64,000 nucleotides of DNA. Origin: CAZCTO01 sp964501725 (GTDB lineage Bacteria > Bacillota > Clostridia > Saccharofermentanales > Saccharofermentanaceae). The notes beneath the pieces are model-generated. The model saw only the letters and a program-made list of their open reading frames with translations. It made no database searches and was not told the DNA's origin. A program made the translations under genes and the position numbers. The stretch covers positions 1 to 64,000 of the forward strand of contig CAZCTO010000011.1 of NCBI GenBank assembly GCA_964501725.1. Reading direction: 5' to 3'. This document shows positions 26,546 through 35,926 of this stretch, piece by piece. How positions within the stretch are numbered: the stretch's first letter is position 1; every line of letters starts with the position of its first letter.

Positions 26546-28168
26546 TTGCAAAATAATTATGTTTTTGCCGATAGTGACAAGAGCCTCCTTTTTATCGACA
26601 GGCTCTTTGCGGATCAGCGCGGAAGTACCGGAAAGAGAATACTTCTCTTCTTCGTATACTCATCGCTGCTTCTTCTTTTTTGCACCAAAAACTCTCCCCT
26701 ATATGTTTTCAATGACTGGGTGGACCCGAACGTCTATATGAACGTCGGGCGGGCAGTCAGTAAGGGCGCTGTTCTGTATCGGGATGTTTTCGATCAGAAA
26801 GGCCCGCTTTTTCTTTTGGTATTCTCGGTTCTTGCAAAATTACCGCCTTCTTCTATGATCGGTCTTTTTGCTTTGCAGTGCGTATCACTGACGGCGTCCC
26901 TGGAAATTCTATGCCGAACCGCAAAAATGTTTGTTTCGGGATCGGTATCATTTAAAATATGTCTGGTTTTTCCGATATTTTTGCTGAACTACCTCACCTA
27001 TTATCAAGGCGGGGGTTCCATAGAAGAGCTCATGCTCCCCATGTTTCTGGGAGGAATGTATTTTCTGCTGAAATACTTTGCCGGAAAAACAGTTGCCGGC
27101 GACTTCGGGAACACCCTGCCTCCGGTTTCCTTTCTTACGCTCGGCATTTTTTCCGGAGTTGCCGTCTTCTCCAAAATCACTTTCTCCCTCTACTTCCTGA
27201 TCTGTGCTGTTATGATTTTTCTCCACATGCTTTTATCGCATATGTGGTCCTCCCTATGGAAGTCAGTTCTTCTTTATGTTACCGGTATTTTTCTGACTGC
27301 GCTGCCCTGCCTGATATACTTTTCTGCAACCCGAAGCTTTGCGGATGCATGGAATGCATACATTTTGTTTAACATGAAGTACGCCGGAGGCCGCCAAACC
27401 GCATCGGCGCTGCTTGATACTGCCAACACATTATCTGTTTTGAACATTTTCAGTGTGCTTCTCATAGTTTTCGGGGTCATCGCGATTTTTGCCGGAGGCT
27501 TCCGGCTCACAACCTTCGGAAAAGCAGCCGCTTCCGCATCGATCCTCACACTTACGACCATGGTTCTGATTCCGTGCCGATCTTTTAATTATGTGTTCAT
27601 TCCCCTTCTGGCTTTTGCGGGGATCGGCGAAATCGGTCTTTGCCTTCTCATCCGAAAATACCGCGAGCGCAAAATTCATAGCGCCGCCGCCAATAAAGTT
27701 CGCATTAACATTTCCGCTGTTGCGGTTATCAGTCTTGTTTTTGTAGCGGTGGTCGCCTTTAATGGACTTTGGCCGCAGTCGAGACTTTTTCGAAAAGAGG
27801 TCACCGGTATTGAAGCCATTGCAGAAACGATCCGGGAGACGTGGGATCAGGAAGGCTCGTCCGGAGAACCAAGTCTTCTGCTCTACGACTCATATGATGT
27901 CGGACTATATGACCTTAGCGATACCTGGCCGAAAATCAGATACTTTCAAGTTTGGGCGGTAAGCGGAACGACGTTAGAGAAAATGGTTATCGAGCAGGAT
28001 CAGTATATTGCCGGAGGCCTTCCCGATTATGTAATAACAATCGGATATTTCGGGGAAAGTGATCTGGGGAGAGTTGATGCAATCAATCCCGACTATGAGA
28101 TCATTGATTCTGAATCAGCATACGCACAGCTTTCAGATATGCGCATCACTCTCTACAAGAAAAAGTGA
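26546..28168 (+). CDS. polytopic membrane protein, GT-C glycosyltransferase-like
   Basis: A 540-residue membrane protein with about eleven hydrophobic helices. After helix 1 comes DWVDPNVYMNVGRAVSKGAVLYRDVFDQKGPLFLLV, which follows the pattern of GT-C/ArnT-PMT enzymes: an acidic catalytic loop, then D-x-K-G/P-P. The C-terminal soluble part is short (about 120 residues). It likely transfers a sugar from a polyprenyl phosphate carrier on the outer membrane face; the acceptor is unknown. The start is TTG at 26546, chosen because AAGGAG lies six bases upstream and no ATG fits. Confidence 0.75.
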   Translation: MQNNYVFADSDKSLLFIDRLFADQRGSTGKRILLFFVYSSLLLLFCTKNSPLYVFNDWVDPNVYMNVGRAVSKGAVLYRDVFDQKGPLFLLVFSVLAKLPPSSMIGLFALQCVSLTASLEILCRTAKMFVSGSVSFKICLVFPIFLLNYLTYYQGGGSIEELMLPMFLGGMYFLLKYFAGKTVAGDFGNTLPPVSFLTLGIFSGVAVFSKITFSLYFLICAVMIFLHMLLSHMWSSLWKSVLLYVTGIFLTALPCLIYFSATRSFADAWNAYILFNMKYAGGRQTASALLDTANTLSVLNIFSVLLIVFGVIAIFAGGFRLTTFGKAAASASILTLTTMVLIPCRSFNYVFIPLLAFAGIGEIGLCLLIRKYRERKIHSAAANKVRINISAVAVISLVFVAVVAFNGLWPQSRLFRKEVTGIEAIAETIRETWDQEGSSGEPSLLLYDSYDVGLYDLSDTWPKIRYFQVWAVSGTTLEKMVIEQDQYIAGGLPDYVITIGYFGESDLGRVDAINPDYEIIDSESAYAQLSDMRITLYKKK

Positions 28169-28210
28169 CCGGACATGCCTTAAAATAGCATCATTCCGGT
28201 CACTTTTATT
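28161..28210 (+). terminator. intrinsic terminator containing the stop codon
   Basis: A 13-base-pair stem (28161-28173 with 28195-28207, AAAAGTGACCGGA and its complement) with a 21-base loop; the right arm ends in TTTT and ATTGTTTT follows. The TGA stop at 28166-28168 lies inside the left arm. It can also work on the minus strand for the convergent gene. Confidence 0.8.
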
Positions 28211-28235
28211 GTTTTCGTATCAGGACTTGCGATCG

Positions 28236-29774
28236 TCAGTAATTGGCTGCGGTTATCTGGGTAGTGTATTCGGCTTCTTGCTGCTCAACATACTCCGTCC
28301 ATGGCATGTCGTCGCTTATGTCAACTGATATCTCTTTGGGGTCGATGATCGAAATCGACCAGTCAAAATCTACGACAACCTCATCACTGTAACCGTCATT
28401 GATGATCAGCTCACCGTCTTTGAAGGTAGTTGAGGACTTGTCGTCAACCAGATTTCCTGTCATTTCGATGCTGAAACCGTCTGCGCCGTCAATCGTCAGT
28501 TCCGCTTCAAAATTTTCTCCCTTTTTATCCTTGGTGTCCCACGCGATTTCGATGGTCGCGCCTATGTCCTCGCTCATTCCGTTGCTTTCGGCAAAGAGTT
28601 CCAGCTCTCCCTCATATACGCCCTTATTAATCGACTCATCCCAATTCATGCCCAGCTCGACTTCCTCCCCGTCTGAACTGAGTGTCAGGACGGCGGAGAT
28701 ATTGTCGGTCGGATTATTCCTGCCGCCGAGCAGCATCTCAAACTCAATCGCGATTTCTCCCTCTTGACCTTTCATGGTCAGGCTAATCTCATCCATGGTT
28801 ACTTTCCTGACGTAATCATTTCCGTCAATATAGTAAGTAATTACAATGTCACCGTCGATTCGTAAATTCTTATACACGTCGAAAGCACTTTCCACTGACG
28901 CTTGATATCCTTCAAGCTCATATCCCTGATACGAGGTCATCATTCCGTCCAGCATGCCTTGCTTGTATTTATTAAGGAGCTCCTGCAAATACTTGTTTGC
29001 GTCCTCCTCGGTAATTTCATAGCACATCGCGGCCAAGTTGTAGTTTCTCCCGTTAATCTCTTCGGAAATGCTCTTCCCCTTGGAAAAATCAGCGTACTCT
29101 TCAAAAAACTTCGCCTCCCGGAAATACTCAGTGAGCTCGTCCATATCCTTCTTTCCTGCCGCGGTTTTCCCGAAAAACATATCCAGTACCTGATCCATAT
29201 ATTCCGGCGGGATTTCTTCTTCCATCCCAAGATCCTTAAAATCTTGTGAAAATGAATTCGGATCAAGGGTAAGGAACTTCGCTTCGGTGATTGCTTCCGG
29301 AATGGAAAGGGCAATCAGCTCGCGGGAAACATAAAGAAGGTTTCCTTCATAGACCTTATCCCCGTCATCAAGAATCAGCTCAAAAAGCGCCCTTTCCCCG
29401 CCGGCATCATACATAACATAAGCCTCTCCGCCGACGCCTTCCGATTCAACGGAAATCTCCGTTTTGGTAGGTTTCTTTTCATATTTACTTATGTCCAATA
29501 TCTTAGAATTTTTCTTGTCCGAGAAAGTTCTTCCCAGCGAAACTTGAAGATATCGCTCAGGGTTGATCTGCTTCAAAACCTTATTGCGGAACATAAATCC
29601 AAGACCGGCGATCACCGCAAGAGCAATAATAACGGTCGTTAAAATAAACCGGGTGCTTTTCCCTTTTTTCTTCGCAACGGGAAGATCCGGCACCGCCGCC
29701 GTCAAAGGCTCGCCGCATGACTTACAGAAAGTCGCTTCCGGTAAATTATCAGTTCCGCACTTCGAACAATTCAT
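28236..29774 (-). CDS. zinc-ribbon membrane-anchored extracytoplasmic protein
   Basis: A 512-residue protein. Residues 1-22 form a zinc ribbon (MNCSKCG, FCKSCGEPL; C-x2-C pairs). A single membrane helix is near residues 42-62, so the ribbon is cytoplasmic and about 440 residues are outside. The outer part is acidic and rich in beta-strand pattern, with repeated strands such as SVESEGVGGEAYVMYDAGG and VTMDEISLTMKGQEGEIAIEF. This architecture is common in Clostridia and has no known function. I start at MNCSKCG, because the 15 upstream codons lack an RBS and would precede the ribbon. Confidence 0.8.
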   Translation of the reverse strand: MNCSKCGTDNLPEATFCKSCGEPLTAAVPDLPVAKKKGKSTRFILTTVIIALAVIAGLGFMFRNKVLKQINPERYLQVSLGRTFSDKKNSKILDISKYEKKPTKTEISVESEGVGGEAYVMYDAGGERALFELILDDGDKVYEGNLLYVSRELIALSIPEAITEAKFLTLDPNSFSQDFKDLGMEEEIPPEYMDQVLDMFFGKTAAGKKDMDELTEYFREAKFFEEYADFSKGKSISEEINGRNYNLAAMCYEITEEDANKYLQELLNKYKQGMLDGMMTSYQGYELEGYQASVESAFDVYKNLRIDGDIVITYYIDGNDYVRKVTMDEISLTMKGQEGEIAIEFEMLLGGRNNPTDNISAVLTLSSDGEEVELGMNWDESINKGVYEGELELFAESNGMSEDIGATIEIAWDTKDKKGENFEAELTIDGADGFSIEMTGNLVDDKSSTTFKDGELIINDGYSDEVVVDFDWSISIIDPKEISVDISDDMPWTEYVEQQEAEYTTQITAANY

Positions 29775-29847
29775 ATTTTTATCCTCCAATGGATGGCTTT
29801 TTCTGTTATTCAGTCTCAATTCCTTACTATAACAGAAATTCTCAGGA

Positions 29848-29884
29848 AATAATAAAGCCGCCCGGCAAATTCACCGGGCGGCTG
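29848..29884 (-). terminator. terminator after the zinc metallopeptidase gene
   Basis: A 10-base-pair GC-rich stem (29857-29866 with 29875-29884) followed on the minus strand by TTATTATTT. It lies 19 bases past the metallopeptidase stop. Confidence 0.85.
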
Positions 29885-29902
29885 ACATGACGAGAAACGC
29901 CT

Positions 29903-30637
29903 TTATCTTCTGCTTCTCATGGCAAGAAGCCGAAGCAGCGTGATAATTGAGGCGGCCGCTGCGGCGACATAAGTCATCGCGGCTGCGCGGAGAACCTTTT
30001 TTGCACCGGAAAGTTCATTGTCCGTAAGGATGTCAGTCTTGTCCAGAATTTTGATCGCTCTCCGGCTGGCATTGAGTTCCACCGGGAGAGTCACCAGATA
30101 AAAAACTACCGCGAATGCAAACAGTCCGATACCAAGAAGAGAAAGGGCATTCCCGATGGTTCCGGATGCACTGTAACTGGTGATAATGATGCCGATGATC
30201 GCCATGTACGGGCCGAAGCGGGAACCGAGGTTGGCCAGCGGGGCAAGAACGGAGCGGATCTTATTGGGGATGAAACCCTTTGAATCCTGAATCGCGTGCC
30301 CGCATTCATGTGCCGCGACGCCGATCGCCGCAACCGAGGTGTTGTCATAAACCGAATCCGAAAGACGCAGCACCTTCTCTTTGGGAGAATAGTGATCGGT
30401 AAGCGTTCCGGAGACGCGCTCGACACTCACCGACTGCGCGTTCCCGAAAGAAGCGGAAAGCTCGTTGATTCTCAGAATCTCCTCTGCTGCCTGCTGCCCG
30501 GTTATTCCGCGTGCCGACTGAACTTTGCTGTACTTCTTAAACGTATGGCTGGTCCAAAAACTCGCAAACAGAGAGAAAAGCATCGTTGCTATTGCCAAAG
30601 GAAAACCAAAAGTGTACATGAAATCCCAAAAATCCAT
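29903..30637 (-). CDS. zinc metallopeptidase (YugP family)
   Basis: A 244-residue membrane protease of the neutral zinc metallopeptidase type 2 family (B. subtilis YugP). The catalytic motif H-E-C-G-H is in GVAAHECGHAIQD near residue 107. Membrane helices lie at the N-terminus, at about 125-175, and at the C-terminus (MTYVAAAAASIITLLRLLAMRSRR). The substrate is unknown. It has its own terminator and follows the PGK-TIM gene on the same strand after 47 bases. Confidence 0.92.
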   Translation of the reverse strand: MDFWDFMYTFGFPLAIATMLFSLFASFWTSHTFKKYSKVQSARGITGQQAAEEILRINELSASFGNAQSVSVERVSGTLTDHYSPKEKVLRLSDSVYDNTSVAAIGVAAHECGHAIQDSKGFIPNKIRSVLAPLANLGSRFGPYMAIIGIIITSYSASGTIGNALSLLGIGLFAFAVVFYLVTLPVELNASRRAIKILDKTDILTDNELSGAKKVLRAAAMTYVAAAAASIITLLRLLAMRSRR

Positions 30638-30684
30638 CGTTCCATCTCCTTTCGAGGTTCCTTGTCGCAGAATACGACTGCCAG

Positions 30685-32631
30685 TTATGCCAGGCAGATC
30701 TTGGAGAAGTCCGCCGCCTTGAGCGATGCACCGCCGACGAGTCCGCCGTTGATGTTTTTCTGCGCGAAAAGCCCCTGCGCGTTGTCCGCGCTTACAGATC
30801 CACCGTACTGAATGGTCATCTCAGCCGCATCGGAAGCGGAGTAAATCTCGCCCATGACCTTACGGATGAATGCACAGACTTCCTCGGCTTGCTCGTCGGA
30901 TGCCACTTTGCCCGTTCCGATCGCCCAGATCGGCTCATAGGCAATGGTGATCTGACAAAGCTTGTCGGCCGGAATTCCGGCAAACGCAGCCGTAATCTGT
31001 CCCTTAATCCAGTCAAATGTCTCGCCGGCTTCGCGCTGTGCCAGAGACTCTCCGCAGCAAACGATCGGCTTGAGGCCCCATGTCAGGGCTGCTTTGATTT
31101 TTTTATTAACGGTCTCGTCGGTCTCCGCAAAATACTCTCTGCGCTCGGAGTGTCCGATAATGACATACGTAACACCGAGTTTGGCCAGCCATGCGGGTGA
31201 AATCTCACCGGTGAACGCACCCTTCTCGTTGAAGTGGCAGTTCTGTGCGGCGATCTTGATATTGGTATACGCAGTTGCTTCGAGCGCGGCGGGAATCGCA
31301 AGGAAAGGCACGCCGAGCGCAATCTTCGAGGTTGCGTCTTTTACCAGAGGCTTGAGTGCCTCGATCAACTTTACCGCCTCATTCGGTGTTCCGCTGTTCA
31401 TTTTCCAGTTGCCCGCGGCAAATGTACGGCAGGGTTCCTTGTCAAGGAGGCAGTCAATACCGGGAAGAACTTTGCCCTCGATAAACTCGAGAGAAGCTCC
31501 GCCGCCGGTTGAAATATGCGTGACTTGATCAGCGTATCCGAACTGTTCCACGGCTGCGGCGGAATCGCCTCCGCCGATGATCGATACGGCATCAGATGCC
31601 GCGATCGCCTTGGCCAAACCACGTGTGCCTTCGGACAGTCTCGGGAATTCGAACACCCCTGGAGGGCCGTTCCAAATGATTGTATTCGCTTCGGAAATAG
31701 ACTTGGAGAAAAGATCAACGGTCTTCGGACCGATGTCCATTCCTCTGCCGCCCTCCGGGAACTCCGAAGAAGCCACCGTCGTCAGGACGGCATCCGGTCC
31801 GAACATGTCACCGACAACATTATCAATCGGAAGAAGAAGATTGACGCCCTTAGCGGCAGCCTTCTCCATCAATTCTTTGGCGATCGGTATCATTTCTTCT
31901 TCACAAAGTGATGCGCCGATGGTATGTCCCTGTGCCTTGAAGAAGGGATAAGCCATTCCGCCGCCGATCAGAATCGTGTCAGCCTTGTCAATCAGACTCT
32001 CAATGACCCCGATCTTGTCGGAAACTTTTGCGCCGCCCAGGATGGCAACAAACGGACGTTTCGGAGCACTTAATGCTTCGCCCAATACTTCCAGTTCTTT
32101 TTGAATCAAATATCCGGAAGCGGACGGCAGGTAATTCGCAAGACCGGCTGTCGAAGCGTGTGCACGGTGTGCCGTACCGAAAGCGTCGTTGACGTAGAGT
32201 TCGGCAAGCGATGCGAGCTCCGCCGCAAACGCCGGATCGTTCTTTGTTTCTTCTTTATGAAAACGAACATTCTCGAGTATCAGGACTTCGCCTTCCCCGA
32301 GGGCAGCCGCTTTTGCCTTGGCATCTTCGCCGATAACATCCGCGGCAAGCACCACTTTCTGTCCCAGAAGTTCCGCAAGCCGATCCGCCGCAGGCTTCAT
32401 CGAGAAAATCGGATCGGGGCCGTTTTTCGGGCGTCCGAGGTGCGATACAAGGATCACTTTCGCCTTATTCTTTATCAGATACTGAATCGTCGGGAGCGCT
32501 CCCCGGATTCTCTTATCGTCAGTGATTTCACCTGTCTTTTTGTCCTGCGGGACATTGAAATCCACGCGAACGATGACTTTTTTCCCGGATACATTCAGGT
32601 CTTCAACATTTTTCTTCGGAACCATGGCCAT
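30685..32631 (-). CDS. pgk-tpi: bifunctional phosphoglycerate kinase / triosephosphate isomerase fusion
   Basis: One 648-residue chain with two glycolytic enzymes. Residues 1-395 are phosphoglycerate kinase: [41 protein letters not shown] and [12 protein letters not shown]. From about 402 the chain continues without a stop into triosephosphate isomerase: AAGNWKMN (catalytic Lys), [10 protein letters not shown] (His, about 494), [15 protein letters not shown] (Glu, about 567) and the phosphate-gripping GGSVSADN and [10 protein letters not shown]. Such a fusion is known in Thermotoga. It is unusual in Bacillota. The sequence crosses the junction in clean frame, so this is not an assembly artefact from a missing stop. 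Confidence 0.95.
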   Translation of the reverse strand: MAMVPKKNVEDLNVSGKKVIVRVDFNVPQDKKTGEITDDKRIRGALPTIQYLIKNKAKVILVSHLGRPKNGPDPIFSMKPAADRLAELLGQKVVLAADVIGEDAKAKAAALGEGEVLILENVRFHKEETKNDPAFAAELASLAELYVNDAFGTAHRAHASTAGLANYLPSASGYLIQKELEVLGEALSAPKRPFVAILGGAKVSDKIGVIESLIDKADTILIGGGMAYPFFKAQGHTIGASLCEEEMIPIAKELMEKAAAKGVNLLLPIDNVVGDMFGPDAVLTTVASSEFPEGGRGMDIGPKTVDLFSKSISEANTIIWNGPPGVFEFPRLSEGTRGLAKAIAASDAVSIIGGGDSAAAVEQFGYADQVTHISTGGGASLEFIEGKVLPGIDCLLDKEPCRTFAAGNWKMNSGTPNEAVKLIEALKPLVKDATSKIALGVPFLAIPAALEATAYTNIKIAAQNCHFNEKGAFTGEISPAWLAKLGVTYVIIGHSERREYFAETDETVNKKIKAALTWGLKPIVCCGESLAQREAGETFDWIKGQITAAFAGIPADKLCQITIAYEPIWAIGTGKVASDEQAEEVCAFIRKVMGEIYSASDAAEMTIQYGGSVSADNAQGLFAQKNINGGLVGGASLKAADFSKICLA

Positions 32632-32711
32632 AACTACTCACACTCCTTGAATTTATTCACCCGTAGAGGGTCGGACTATAAAATAATCTCACTTACAGAT
32701 CAAGCCATATC

Positions 32712-32740
32712 ATTATACAGACAAAGCATGGTCGTTTCAA
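32712..32740 (-). promoter_or_regulatory. promoter of the PGK-TIM gene
   Basis: On the minus strand -35 TTGAAA (32735-32740), 17-base spacer, -10 TATAAT (32712-32717). AAGGAG precedes the start codon. Confidence 0.8.
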
Positions 32741-32845
32741 TGAAAAACGGCATAATGCGCGACGAAAAAGCCCTTTGGATGACGGGCCGATTGATTAACG
32801 CCCGCAAGAGAGTTTTGTTTATATCTCCGGTTTATCCGACGAGAT

Positions 32846-34555
32846 TCAATCGATCGACTTATCAATCCGAAAACGCACGATCTTCTTCGAGGTGTTCTTG
32901 ATAAATTCTTCCTGCCTGATCTTGATCTGCCCGATCATCTTATAGGAAACCATTTCTTTATTGATCTTCTTCACCTGTTGATCGAAATAAGCCTCGATAT
33001 CCGTCACACCGTCAGCCTTCAGCATTTCAAAATCAGGAAAAATCTCCGCGACGATCGTCTCCTTCTGCTTGTTCGAGCGACTCTCGCCCTCGAAAACGAC
33101 GACCTCTTCGACGCCCCGAATCTTTGAGATCTTGAGTTCGATCTCCTCGGGATAAACATTCTTTCCGTTACTCAAAATAATCAGGTTTTTCCGACGCCCC
33201 GTTATGTAGAGCCAACCCTCTTCGTCGAGTTTTCCGAGGTCACCGGTCACGAAATAGCCTTCTTCATCAAAAACAGCCGCCGTCGCTTCCGGATCCTTAT
33301 AGTATCCGAGCATGACGTTCGGCCCTTTGACACAGATCTCGCCCTCGCCGTCTTCGTTGGGATCCTTAATCTTCACCTGCTCATACATGATCGGCTTTCC
33401 GACACTGCCCTTTTTCTGGTAGAGGTTGCGGTTGCAGGATACCAGCGGAGCGCACTCCGTGATACCGTAGCCATTTAAAACCGTTATGCCGATCGCTTCA
33501 AATGTGTCGATGATGTCCTGCTTCAGCGCAGCACCCCCGCAGATTACCATCTCCAGCTCCCCGCCGAGCGGTTCCAACACACTCGCAAAAAGTTTGCGCC
33601 GTACATCGATCCCGATTTTACGAAGCGAGTTGCTGATTCTCATCATACGCCTCAACAGCTTCGCCTTGCCAGACGCCTCCGCCGAAGACCAGATTTTTGC
33701 ATATAGTTTTTCCAGGAAAAGCGGCACCAATACGAGATGTGTCGGCTTGTACTCTTTGATTTCCTGAGCGATATAGCGAAGGCCGGAAGACAGGTAAAGC
33801 GGTACACCCTGTGCAAAATGGCCGACAAAATTGACCGTTGAGCCGAAGGTGTGATGCGGCGGAAGAAAATTGATTGTGCGGGGCGTCAGGTCAAAATAAT
33901 ACATGCCGTTCGTCATGTCGAGAACGATATTCTTCTGTGAGAGCATAACCCCTTTTCCGTTTCCGGTCGTTCCGGATGTAAAGACAATTGTCGCAAGGCG
34001 ATCGGTGTCGATCGGATATTCGTAATATGAACGGTCGCCTGCATCGTAAAGTTCAGCCCCTTTTCGGGCAACGTCACCCAGCGGAATCGAGCCGGAATCT
34101 GCCTTTGTGCCCATGCAAATCCTGGTCATAATGGCCGGAACAGAAAGTACCGCCTCATCGATCTTCGCCTGTATCGCCGGACTGAATACAAGAAATTCGC
34201 AATCTGCCGCCCGCATGATGTCAGCGATGTCCGGAGCAGGAAGATCCTTGTCGATCGGGACAACGACGCTTCCGACAGACATCAGGGCAAAATACGAGCA
34301 AATCCAATCCACAGAGCTTTCGCCGATCAATGCAACATGCTTCCCGGAAAACCCCAATGAGATGAATCCCGTCCCGATACTGCGGATATACGTTCGCGCT
34401 TCATTAAACGTCATCCGGATCAGATCCTTATCGGCAGGCTTTGCCTTGTAGGCAAATGCCAGCTTATCCGGAAACCGATTCGCGACATTTTCCGTCATGA
34501 TCCTGAAATCTTCAAAAACCGTTGTCTCGTAAAGCGGATAATCTTTCCTTCGCAT
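32846..34555 (-). CDS. long-chain acyl-CoA synthetase / AMP-dependent ligase
   Basis: About 569 residues of the ANL superfamily. The P-loop-like core motif is TIVFTSGTTGNGKGVML near residue 190, the A5 motif is NGYGITECAPLVS, the A7/A8 hinge region reads GDLGKLDEEGWLYITGRRKNLIILSNGKNVYPEE, and the A10 lysine is in NTSKKIVR. It would activate a fatty or other carboxylic acid with ATP and CoA, or with ACP. I use the ATG at 34555, which has GAGG five bases before it, rather than the ATG 15 bases upstream. Confidence 0.88.
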   Translation of the reverse strand: MRRKDYPLYETTVFEDFRIMTENVANRFPDKLAFAYKAKPADKDLIRMTFNEARTYIRSIGTGFISLGFSGKHVALIGESSVDWICSYFALMSVGSVVVPIDKDLPAPDIADIMRAADCEFLVFSPAIQAKIDEAVLSVPAIMTRICMGTKADSGSIPLGDVARKGAELYDAGDRSYYEYPIDTDRLATIVFTSGTTGNGKGVMLSQKNIVLDMTNGMYYFDLTPRTINFLPPHHTFGSTVNFVGHFAQGVPLYLSSGLRYIAQEIKEYKPTHLVLVPLFLEKLYAKIWSSAEASGKAKLLRRMMRISNSLRKIGIDVRRKLFASVLEPLGGELEMVICGGAALKQDIIDTFEAIGITVLNGYGITECAPLVSCNRNLYQKKGSVGKPIMYEQVKIKDPNEDGEGEICVKGPNVMLGYYKDPEATAAVFDEEGYFVTGDLGKLDEEGWLYITGRRKNLIILSNGKNVYPEEIELKISKIRGVEEVVVFEGESRSNKQKETIVAEIFPDFEMLKADGVTDIEAYFDQQVKKINKEMVSYKMIGQIKIRQEEFIKNTSKKIVRFRIDKSID

Positions 34556-34727
34556 AAATACCTCGGGCATATAATTTATATCTTACTCACAATTAACAAT
34601 CATCGGTCAATTCCCTCTTTTTTTCAAGGGAAATCTGCTTTCTCTTGAAGAATCCTTCACTTCTTGATAATCTTCAGATAAGTATTTGTGTCATCTTGGC
34701 ATCCTGTTAACCATTCGGGAGGTGTCT

Positions 34728-35531
34728 ATGGAGAATTTGCATCCGATCCTTCTTGCGCTGATCGGTACCGGCTTCACTTTTCTCATGACATCCCTGGGGG
34801 CTGCCATGGTCTTTATTTTCAGAAAAGATCTGAGCGATAACATCCAGCATATTTTTCTTGGTTTTGCGGCAGGTGTCATGATCGCCGCCTCCGTCTGGAG
34901 TCTTTTAATCCCGGCAATCGAGCAGTCTTCAGCCTGGGGTAATTTCAGCTTTATTCCCGCTGCCGGCGGCTTTATTCTCGGTGCGCTTTTTCTGTTCGGA
35001 CTGGATAATCTGCTTCCGCATCTCCATCTCGGCAGCGACGCTCCGGAAGGCGTACCGAGCAAGATGCAAAGAACTTCGCTTTTGTTTTTTGCGGTCACCC
35101 TTCACAATATTCCCGAAGGCATGGCAGTCGGATTAGCTTTTGCATTGGCCGGGAGTCGGGATAATGCTGTTGCGCCAACCATGGCGGCGGCAATCGCTCT
35201 TGCCGTCGGTATCGGAATCCAGAATTTTCCGGAGGGAGCCGCGATCTCCCTCCCGCTTCGTCACGAAGGATTCACCGCCAAAAAGGCCTTCGCATATGGT
35301 AGTTTCAGTGGTTTCGTCGAGCCGATTGCGGGCGTCCTGACCGTACTGATCGCCGGTGCGGTCGTGTCAATCATGCCGTGGCTTCTTTCCTTTGCGGCGG
35401 GGGCGATGATCTATGTAACCGTCGAGGAACTGATCCCCGAGGCGAACACCGGAACGCACTCAAACTTCGGGACGCTCGGCGTCCTTGCCGGTTTTGTTAT
35501 TATGATGATTCTGGATGTCGCGCTCGGCTGA
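34728..35531 (+). CDS. ZIP family metal transporter
   Basis: A 267-residue membrane protein with eight helices. The metal-binding helices read TLHNIPEGMAVG (helix 4) and GIQNFPEGAAIS (helix 5), both with the family H/N-x-x-x-E set. A short histidine stretch (LLPHLHLGSD) lies in the cytoplasmic loop. It imports zinc or a related divalent metal. Start ATG follows GGGAGG. The RBS and first ten codons are nearly identical to those of the unrelated gene at 43689 (see findings). Confidence 0.92.
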   Translation: MENLHPILLALIGTGFTFLMTSLGAAMVFIFRKDLSDNIQHIFLGFAAGVMIAASVWSLLIPAIEQSSAWGNFSFIPAAGGFILGALFLFGLDNLLPHLHLGSDAPEGVPSKMQRTSLLFFAVTLHNIPEGMAVGLAFALAGSRDNAVAPTMAAAIALAVGIGIQNFPEGAAISLPLRHEGFTAKKAFAYGSFSGFVEPIAGVLTVLIAGAVVSIMPWLLSFAAGAMIYVTVEELIPEANTGTHSNFGTLGVLAGFVIMMILDVALG

Positions 35532-35555
35532 CCTTCTTGAATTTGTCTTTTTGCC

Positions 35556-35584
35556 TTGACAAGCGTCCGTCAGGGGTTTATGCT
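35556..35584 (+). promoter_or_regulatory. promoter of the MATE leader
   Basis: -35 TTGACA (35556-35561, consensus), 17-base spacer, -10 TATGCT (35579-35584, 4 of 6). It starts a leader of about 336 bases before the MATE start codon. Confidence 0.75.
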
Positions 35585-35631
35585 TTGAAAATCCGAGTTC
35601 AATTTTTAAGAAAGGGAGGTGAAGTTTGATC

Positions 35632-35751
35632 ATGATGTTAACCATTAAACGCCGTACAATTCGTACTTCCAGAGAAATGACCATGATTATCGCTTCGGGT
35701 TTTTCATCCGCAGTAGCCGATATCTACACCTCTCCGCCGACGTTTTCGTAG
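35632..35751 (+). CDS. 39-codon leader ORF upstream of the MATE gene
   Basis: A short ORF, too short for standard gene calls: Met-Met-Leu-Thr-Ile-Lys-Arg-Arg at the start, basic N-half, then SGFSSAVADIYTSPPTFS and TAG (35749-35751). It has a near-perfect Shine-Dalgarno GGGAGGTGA (35614-35622). From the ATG at 35632 the spacing is 12 bases; an in-frame TTG at 35626 gives six bases and may be the true start (41 codons). Its last codons overlap the 5' arm of the predicted antiterminator. I infer that it is a regulatory leader peptide rather than a functional protein. Confidence 0.7.
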   Translation: MMLTIKRRTIRTSREMTMIIASGFSSAVADIYTSPPTFS

Positions 35752-35787
35752 AAACTTGTTTTCTTGAGTCGTAACGTCCCGGAGGGT
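35728..35787 (+). promoter_or_regulatory. predicted antiterminator of the MATE leader
   Basis: 35728-35736 (ACC-T-CTCCG) can pair with 35780-35787 (CGGAGGGT): eight pairs with one bulged T. Next to it 35739-35744 (GACGTT) pairs perfectly with 35773-35778 (AACGTC). The combined helix of 14 pairs takes the 5' arm of the terminator at 35776, so the two structures exclude each other. The 5' side of the helix lies in the last codons of the leader ORF. Confidence 0.65.
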
Positions 35788-35809
35788 AGAACCCGACGGG
35801 ACTTTTTTT
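35776..35809 (+). terminator. intrinsic terminator inside the MATE leader (attenuator)
   Basis: Outer stem GTCCCG/CGGGAC (35776-35781 with 35797-35802), a symmetric GA/GA internal loop that can form sheared G-A pairs, inner stem GGGT/ACCC (35784-35787 with 35791-35794), triloop AGA, then seven T (35803-35809). It lies 117 bases before the MATE start codon and 24 bases after the leader ORF stop. Confidence 0.85.
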
Positions 35810-35926
35810 ACGTCCGAGCCTGTGAAGCGAGTCTCGTCAAAAACGAACAGAAACCGATGTCAAGTCAGATAGTGATCCGGCTTGTCACCATCGAAGGAGG
35901 CCCGCCATTCCAGGCGGCGAACAACT

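Noticed and set aside
25926..26741. 271-codon plus-strand frame spanning tyrS start and the next gene
   Set aside because: Runs antisense through tyrS and then out of frame through the membrane gene.
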